A DNA stretch of 64,000 nucleotides from Streptomyces flaveolus (GTDB lineage Bacteria; Actinomycetota; Actinomycetes; Streptomycetales; Streptomycetaceae), in the NCBI RefSeq assembly GCF_000716535.1, contig NZ_JNWV01000020.1, positions 124,001 to 188,000 of the forward strand, given 5' to 3'. A program made the position numbers and the translations under genes. Below are positions 58,469 to 64,000 of this stretch, piece by piece. Below the pieces are notes generated by a model. The model was not told where the DNA came from, made no database searches, and saw only the letters and a list, made by a program, of their open reading frames with translations. Every line of letters begins with the position of its first letter. The stretch's first letter is position 1.

Positions 58469-59809
58469 TCACTGGGCGCGGGCGAGCAGCCTGCCCTTCG
58501 GCGCGGTGAACTCGCCGTCCGCGACGATGCGTTCGCCGCGCAGCCAGGTGGACTTGACGACGCCGTACAGGGTCCTGCCGGCGTAGGCGGTGACCCGGTT
58601 GCGGTGCTGGAGGCCGGCCGGGTCGACGGTGAAGGTCTCGTCGGGGGCGAGGACGGCGAAGTCGGCGTCGTGGCCCGGGGCGATGGCACCCTTGGAGGCG
58701 CCGAGGCCGACGAGGGCGGCGGTCCGCGTGGACATCCAGCGCACCACGTCCTCCAGGCCGTGGCCGCGTTCGCGGGCCTCGGTCCAGACGGCGGACAGGC
58801 TGAGCTGGAGGCCGGAGATGCCGCCCCACGCGGTGGCGAAGTCGTCCGTCTTCAGATCGGCGGTGGACGGCGAGTGGTCGGTGACCACGCAGTCGATGGT
58901 GCCGTCGGCGAGCGCCTCCCAGAGCAGGTCCTGGTTGGCGGCCTCGCGGATGGGCGGGCAGCACTTGAACTCGCTGGCGCCGTCCGGGACTTCCTCGGCG
59001 GTCAGGGTGAGGTAGTGCGGGCAGGTCTCCACGGTGATCCGGACGCCCTCGGCGCGGGCGGCGCGGATCAGCGGCAGCGCGTCGCCGGAGGACAGGTGCA
59101 GCACGTGCACGCGCGCGTTCAGACGCCTGGCCTGCGCGATCAGGTTCGCGATGGCGGTGTCCTCGGCGTCGCGCGGGCGGGAGGCGAGGAAGTCGGCGTA
59201 CCTCGGGCCGCCCTGCTGCGGGGCCGCGGCCAGGTGGTGCGGGTCCTCGGCGTGCACGATGAGCAGCCCGTCGAACCCGGCGATCTCGGCCAGGGACCGG
59301 GCGAGCTGCTCCTGGTCGAGGTGCGGGAACTCGTCCACGCCGGACGGGGACAGGAAGGCCTTGAAGCCGAAGACGCCGGCGTCGTGCAGCGGGCGCAGGT
59401 CCTTGACGTTGTCGGGCAGGGCGCCGCCCCAGAAGCCGACGTCGATGTGCGCCTTGTTCCGGGCGACGTCCTGCTTGATCCGCAGGTGCTCGACCGTGGT
59501 GGTCGGCGGCAGGGAGTTGAGCGGCATGTCGACCAGGGTGGTGATGCCGCCGGCCGCCGCCGCGCGGGTGGCGGTCCAGAAGCCCTCCCACTCGGTGCGG
59601 CCCGGGTCGTTGACGTGCACGTGGGTGTCGACCAGGCCGGGCAGCAGGACGTGGTCGCCGACGTCCTCCAGCCGCGCGGTGGCCGGGACCTCGGCGTCGT
59701 ACGGCAGGACGGCCGTGATCGTCCCGGCGGACACGGTGACGGTGGCGGCCCGCGTCCCTTCCGGAGTGATCACGCGCGTGGAGCGCAGCACCAGTTCAGC
59801 GTCGGACAC
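58469..59809 (-). CDS. allB: Allantoinase (446 aa)
   Basis: Opens the hydantoin ring of allantoin to allantoate. Amidohydrolase motifs: [17 protein letters not shown] (metal-binding HxH), [13 protein letters not shown] (Lys that is carboxylated), [21 protein letters not shown] and [14 protein letters not shown] (catalytic Asp). N-terminal [18 protein letters not shown] and C-terminal strands complete the composite beta-domain. GTG start at 59809. Head of the ureide operon, divergent from the IclR-type regulator by 274 bp. Confidence 0.96.
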   Translation of the reverse strand: MSDAELVLRSTRVITPEGTRAATVTVSAGTITAVLPYDAEVPATARLEDVGDHVLLPGLVDTHVHVNDPGRTEWEGFWTATRAAAAGGITTLVDMPLNSLPPTTTVEHLRIKQDVARNKAHIDVGFWGGALPDNVKDLRPLHDAGVFGFKAFLSPSGVDEFPHLDQEQLARSLAEIAGFDGLLIVHAEDPHHLAAAPQQGGPRYADFLASRPRDAEDTAIANLIAQARRLNARVHVLHLSSGDALPLIRAARAEGVRITVETCPHYLTLTAEEVPDGASEFKCCPPIREAANQDLLWEALADGTIDCVVTDHSPSTADLKTDDFATAWGGISGLQLSLSAVWTEARERGHGLEDVVRWMSTRTAALVGLGASKGAIAPGHDADFAVLAPDETFTVDPAGLQHRNRVTAYAGRTLYGVVKSTWLRGERIVADGEFTAPKGRLLARAQ

Positions 59810-59873
59810 CCGAACCCCTCTCTCTACCGCCGTTTTACGTCCAGGAAACGGGATTTACACCCACGTAACGGAT

Positions 59874-59890
59874 TTCAACGTTCTGTTGAA
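59874..59890. promoter_or_regulatory. Palindrome in allB-allR intergenic region
   Basis: TTCAAC-GTTCT-GTTGAA is a perfect 6-bp inverted repeat on a 5-base spacer, about 65 bases before allB. Likely regulator or promoter site; sequence differs from the TTCC/GGAA elements. Confidence 0.5.
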
Positions 59891-59967
59891 GGAGTCTTCA
59901 CTCCCGCTTCCGCGTCGTCAAGAGGCGCACTTCTGAGCATCACGGAAGCGGTGACAGCTCTGGACGT

Positions 59968-59992
59968 TTCCACAAAGCGGAATTAGAATTCC
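59968..59992. promoter_or_regulatory. Candidate AllR operator (TTCCACAAAGCGGAA) plus overlapping palindrome
   Basis: TTCC-ACAAAGC-GGAA (59968 to 59982) overlaps a second palindrome, GGAATT-AG-AATTCC (59979 to 59992). The same TTCCAC-N5-GGAA pattern occurs before the malate synthase gene at 62999. IclR-type proteins bind short TTCCA/TGGAA-like palindromes, so this is probably where the adjacent regulator acts. Confidence 0.6.
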
Positions 59993-60083
59993 AGCAAGCA
60001 GAACGTAGCTATGTACAAGCAGGGAGTCAACCGACTGCCGGGTAGGCTTCTGCTCTCCCCGCCAGTCCCGAAAGGAACGCGCC

Positions 60084-60881
60084 GTGCCGACGTCCAGCGC
60101 CAGCACCACCGACTCCGCCAAGCCCTCCGCCGCCGGCGGGGTGCAGTCCCTGGAGCGCGCCTTCGACCTGCTCGAGCGGATGGCGGACGCGGGCGGCGAG
60201 GTGGGTCTGAGCGAGCTGTCCGCGGCGAGCGGGCTGCCCCTGCCGACCATCCACCGGCTCATGCGCACGCTGGTCGCCTGCGGCTACGTCCGCCAGCAGG
60301 CCAACCGGCGCTACGCCCTCGGGCCCCGCCTGATCCGCCTCGGCGAGTCCGCGTCCCGGCTGCTCGGCACCTGGGCGCGGCCGTACCTGGCCCGGCTGGT
60401 GGAGGAGACCGGCGAGACGGCGAACATGGCGCTGCTCGACGGGGACGAGATCGTGTACGTGGCCCAGGTGCCGTCGAAGCACTCGATGCGGATGTTCACC
60501 GAGGTCGGCCGCCGGGTGCTGCCGCACTCGACCGGCGTGGGCAAGGCGCTGCTGGCCGGGGTGCCGGACGACGAGGTGCGGGCGCTGCTGGCCCGGACGG
60601 GCATGCCGGCCGCCACGGAGAAGACCATCACCACGCCTGAGGGGTTCCTGGCGGCGCTGGAGGAGGTGCGGCGGATGGGCTACGCGGTGGACGACAACGA
60701 GCAGGAGGTCGGGGTGCGGTGCCTCGCGGTGTCCGTGCCGGACTCCCCCACGGCGGCCGCCATCTCCATCTCCGGACCGGCGGGACGCGTCACGGAAGCG
60801 GCCACCGACAAGATCGTGCCGGTGCTCCAGCAGATCGCCGGCGAACTGTCGGCGGCACTGATCAGCCAGAACCAGGGCTGA
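60084..60881 (+). CDS. allR: IclR-family regulator, AllR-like (265 aa)
   Basis: Winged helix in QSLERAFDLLERMADAGGEVGLSELSAASG and PTIHRLMRTLVACGYVRQ. The effector domain has the IclR signature RVLPHSTGVGKALLAG and a C-terminal VDDNEQEVGVRCLAVSVPD. Allantoin or glyoxylate effectors are known for AllR-type members. GTG start at 60084 with AAAGGAACGCGCC. Divergent from the allB-alc operon; the shared intergenic palindromes support direct control of that operon and perhaps of malate synthase. Confidence 0.93.
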   Translation: MPTSSASTTDSAKPSAAGGVQSLERAFDLLERMADAGGEVGLSELSAASGLPLPTIHRLMRTLVACGYVRQQANRRYALGPRLIRLGESASRLLGTWARPYLARLVEETGETANMALLDGDEIVYVAQVPSKHSMRMFTEVGRRVLPHSTGVGKALLAGVPDDEVRALLARTGMPAATEKTITTPEGFLAALEEVRRMGYAVDDNEQEVGVRCLAVSVPDSPTAAAISISGPAGRVTEAATDKIVPVLQQIAGELSAALISQNQG

Positions 60882-60995
60882 CGGGGGCGCCGGTACGACG
60901 GCCGGCCCGACGGCGATGGTCATAACTCGGCCCGACGGCCAGGGCAGATCAGCACGCCGGTGCGAGCTGATCCCTACGGCGCCCGGGAAGTCAGG

Positions 60996-61189
60996 GACGT
61001 CCCCTTCGAGGGCGACGAGGAGATCACCGTCCAGCCCGACAGTCGGGGCAGCTCAACACGACACCGGGAGCTTCACCACGACGCCCCGGGACCCCGAGAC
61101 GTCCCCTTCAAGGGCGACGAAGAGATCACCGTCCAGCCCGACAGTCGGGGCAGCTCAACACGACACCGGGAGCTTCACCACGACGACCG
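60996..61189. repeat. 102-bp tandem duplication in a gene-free stretch
   Basis: Two head-to-tail copies of a 102-bp unit (gacgtccccttc-agggcgacg through cttcaccacgac; period 102), with only about three differences in the first 90 bases. The stretch 60882 to 61436 has no supported gene. The unit is a multiple of 3 but the open frame across it (60960 to 61322) lacks a ribosome site and ordinary codon bias. Confidence 0.8.
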
Positions 61190-61436
61190 CCAGGGAGTCG
61201 GAGGTGCCCGATTCGAGGGCGGCAGCCATCTGGGGCCGCTCGGCTCGCTCGGCCATGGTGGAACCCGGGCCGACTCCGAGGACGCCCTGCACGACGTCCA
61301 GCGCCACACCTGCCGCCGGTGACCGGCGCCGGACCACCCGGCCATGCCCCTGCCACGGGGCCACCGGGCCGGGCTCACGCGCGGATGAGTAGCCGTACTC
61401 ATGCGCCCCTTCCGCCCGCCCGGACAGGGTGGCGGC

Positions 61437-61856
61437 ATGGACCTGCCCGTCGCCCCGCCGGCCTTCGACGCCACCGCCGGTCCCGGGCCGCGCCGCCGTG
61501 CCGACCCTGGTGCCGATGTCGGAGCCGGGTGCGGGCTGGTGTTCCTGGAACTGGTCGCCCTGGTGGTGATCTTCGGGCTCTGGGCGTTGTCCGGGTGGAA
61601 TCTCGACCCGGCCAGGACCGTCACGACCGACCCGTTGTGGAACTACCTGGCCGCGGCCGGCGGAGTCGGCGTCCTCGCCCTCGTGGCGGGCCTGATCGCC
61701 GCGCGGGCCGGGGCCGTCGTCACGGTGGCCACCCAGGCCGTCATGGCCACCCTGGTGTGCCTCATCGTCTTCGGCGGGGCCGCGGCGCAGTCCCACGAGG
61801 ACCAGTTCTGCCGTGACATGCCGTCGGCCTCGGGCTGCCGGGACGCGCGGCCGTAG
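61437..61856 (+). CDS. Membrane protein, unknown (139 aa)
   Basis: Three hydrophobic segments: CGLVFLELVALVVIFGLWAL, YLAAAGGVGVLALVAGLIAA and VVTVATQAVMATLVCLIVFG, then a Cys-containing tail (FCRDMPSASGCRD) that might be disulphide-bonded outside. Start ATG at 61437 with AGGGTGG upstream; an ATG at 61401 is also open. Convergent with the DUF5955 gene, 8 bases from its stop. Family not recognised. Confidence 0.75.
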   Translation: MDLPVAPPAFDATAGPGPRRRADPGADVGAGCGLVFLELVALVVIFGLWALSGWNLDPARTVTTDPLWNYLAAAGGVGVLALVAGLIAARAGAVVTVATQAVMATLVCLIVFGGAAAQSHEDQFCRDMPSASGCRDARP

Positions 61857-61863
61857 CGGGCGG

Positions 61864-62178
61864 CTAGGCGCGGGGCGGTTCGCCGAACAGGTCCACGGCG
61901 TCGCGCACCTGGGACAGCCCTCGGGCCAGCGCGCTCATCGAGCCGATCGCGCCGGCGATCAGTAACAGGGAGTTGCGCAGGCGCGGGATCTCCGGCAGAC
62001 CGTTGGCGGCCATCGCGGCCATCGCCGCGAGCTCGTCCTCGGCTATCGCCCGGTCGGGGAAGTCCGCGGGCAACGCGGCGAGTTCGCGGCGCAAACGGGA
62101 CACCGCGGTCCGCAGTTCCGCCACCCTCGGCTCCTCGTCGCTGCCGGTCACTGGCCTCTGCCCCAAGCTCCGCAACAC
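61864..62178 (-). CDS. DUF5955 family protein (104 aa)
   Basis: Small soluble helical protein. The text RVAELRTAVSRLRRELA, ADFPDRAIAEDELAAM and the ending ARGLSQVRDAVDLFGEPP match what I recall of the streptomycete DUF5955 family. The GTG at 62178 has GGGGGGAGGG just upstream. Adjacent TTG and inner GTG codons are possible starts. Function unknown; a coiled-coil-like first half suggests self-association. Confidence 0.82.
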   Translation of the reverse strand: MLRSLGQRPVTGSDEEPRVAELRTAVSRLRRELAALPADFPDRAIAEDELAAMAAMAANGLPEIPRLRNSLLLIAGAIGSMSALARGLSQVRDAVDLFGEPPRA

Positions 62179-62322
62179 AGCCCTCCCCCCTGACACGCCG
62201 TCGTGCGCGGGCCAGTAAACGCCACCCCGTGCGGGAGCGCCACAGCGCGGACCGAAATTCAGCCCAACGGAACCGGCACCGGAAAACCGGCCGATTCGAC
62301 GGCCGTCGGGTATGCAGGACCC

Positions 62323-62931
62323 ATGACGGACATCCAGGATCTCCAGGGGGACGTCGCGGGGCTGCTGCTCGCCGCCGGCGGCGGCAGACGGCTCGGCGGA
62401 CGCCCCAAGGCACTGCTGCCGCACCGGGGCCGGCCCCTGGTCGAGCACGCGGTCGGGGTGCTGCGCACGGCCGGGTGCGAGCGGATCCACGTGGTGCTGG
62501 GCGCCGCGGCGGACGAGGTGCGGGACCGCGCCCGACTCGACGGCTGTGTGCTGGTCGACAACCCGGACTGGGCGGCGGGCATGGGCTCCTCGCTGCGCGC
62601 CGGGCTGGCCTCCCTCGCCGGTACGGGCGTCCGCGCGGCCCTGGTGAGCCTGGTCGACCAGCCCGGCATCGGGCCGGCCGCGACAGCCCGGGTGCTGGGC
62701 GCCTACGGGGACGAGACCTCGCTGGTCTCGGCCGCCTACGCGGGGGTACGCGGGCACCCGGTGCTGTTCGGTGCCGCGCACTGGGCGGGCATCGCGGAGA
62801 CGGCCACCGGGGACCGCGGGGCGCGGGCCTATCTGAAGGCGCACGAGGGGGAGATACGGCTCGTGGAGTGCGCGGACGTCGCCGAGCCGTACGACATCGA
62901 CACGGAGGCCGACCTGAACCACCTTCGGTGA
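62323..62931 (+). CDS. MobA/MocA-like nucleotidyltransferase (202 aa)
   Basis: NTP transferase-like enzyme, probably molybdenum cofactor cytidylyl- or guanylyltransferase for xanthine dehydrogenase-type enzymes. N-terminal VAGLLLAAGGGRRLGGRPKALLP is the nucleotide-binding loop of MobA/MocA, followed by LVDQPGI (metal-binding Asp), and RGHPVLFG with the conserved His. AGGA lies close to the ATG at 62323. Beside the allantoin genes; purine breakdown needs xanthine dehydrogenase, whose cofactor such a protein would supply, a link that fits but is inferred. Confidence 0.9.
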   Translation: MTDIQDLQGDVAGLLLAAGGGRRLGGRPKALLPHRGRPLVEHAVGVLRTAGCERIHVVLGAAADEVRDRARLDGCVLVDNPDWAAGMGSSLRAGLASLAGTGVRAALVSLVDQPGIGPAATARVLGAYGDETSLVSAAYAGVRGHPVLFGAAHWAGIAETATGDRGARAYLKAHEGEIRLVECADVAEPYDIDTEADLNHLR

Positions 62932-62998
62932 ACGGGGGTGGCACCGGGCGCCACCTTGCCTCGACTCGGAGAATCTCGACATCAACAAACCATTGAAC

Positions 62999-63013
62999 TT
63001 CCACGATGAGGAA
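62999..63013. promoter_or_regulatory. Candidate AllR operator upstream of aceB
   Basis: TTCC-ACGATGA-GGAA has the same arms, spacing and leading AC as the site in the allB-allR region (TTCCAC-N5-GGAA). It lies in an AT-richer stretch about 105 bases before the malate synthase start. Confidence 0.6.
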
Positions 63014-63116
63014 ACTACTATCCACTGATCAGAAGCGCCTGTCCGCACAGTCGGCGCTCACTGTCCTGTTCGTGCCACTTGGCACCCGGTGCCACCGCTG
63101 AAGGAAGTGACAGCTC

Positions 63117-64000
<884 letters not shown>

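Noticed and set aside
60960-61322. Repeat-containing protein of 120 residues with a doubled 34-residue unit
   Set aside because: No ribosome site, unusual composition, and the repeat is better explained as DNA duplication.

Overview
The window is very GC-rich, with strongly GC-biased third codon positions, GTG starts, AGGAGG-type ribosome binding sites and many actinomycete-specific families (DUF5302, DUF5955, SPW repeat, SigF-type partner switching, SpoIIE-like phosphatases). It is almost certainly a Streptomyces chromosome. The right end (alc, allB, an IclR/AllR regulator, a MobA-like gene, aceB) resembles, from memory, the ureide and malate synthase neighbourhood known in other streptomycetes. 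The right half therefore looks like ordinary chromosome and the left third like a patched accessory region.

0 to 14 kb is stress-related and visibly rearranged. It holds a cold-shock protein, a DUF5302 protein, a DEAD-box RNA helicase, an RNase J that I take to be a second copy, and a partner-switching group: two RsbW-like ATPases, a STAS anti-anti-sigma factor, a GAF/PP2C phosphatase and a SigF/SigB-type sigma factor. An initiator tRNA lies among them. A diverged repeat of about 500 bp carrying a GNAT gene flanks this block: a broken copy near 2.9 to 3.4 kb and an intact copy near 12.1 to 12.8 kb. Fragments of a hydrolase, an RsbA-like kinase and an extradiol dioxygenase litter the block. 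An orphan CdiI-type immunity gene sits at its right edge.

14 to 31 kb starts with a 1449-residue STAND/NLR-like NTPase, the best candidate for an undescribed (possibly defence) system. A CsoR-type operator and a copZ-copA pair follow, in which copA has lost its phosphorylation domain in frame. Next come an ECF41 sigma factor with its expected partner operon (AhpD-like, cupin lipoprotein, quinone oxidoreductase), a chloroperoxidase-like hydrolase, a PAS/GAF/PP2C phosphatase, a membrane protein of unknown function, and a divergent unit made of a Cys-rich SufR-like regulator opposite two membrane proteins and folE.

31 to 49 kb holds an SPW membrane protein, a translationally coupled SWIM protein/SNF2 helicase pair, a ROK kinase, a CUT2-like sugar ABC transporter, its GntR regulator and a Gfo/Idh/MocA dehydrogenase. 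Matching palindromes lie in front of the transporter and the dehydrogenase. After a degenerate repeat array come a P450, a two-component system and a secreted RNase Sa homologue.

49 to 64 kb holds a DHA2 transporter fused to beta-sandwich domains, an EamA transporter, a truncated LuxR regulator, a divergent GNAT/LysR pair, an AIM24 protein and the allantoin module. Allantoinase and allantoicase convert allantoin to ureidoglycolate and urea, later yielding glyoxylate. Malate synthase (cut by the window edge) consumes glyoxylate. A shared TTCC-N7-GGAA palindrome suggests joint control by the IclR-type regulator.
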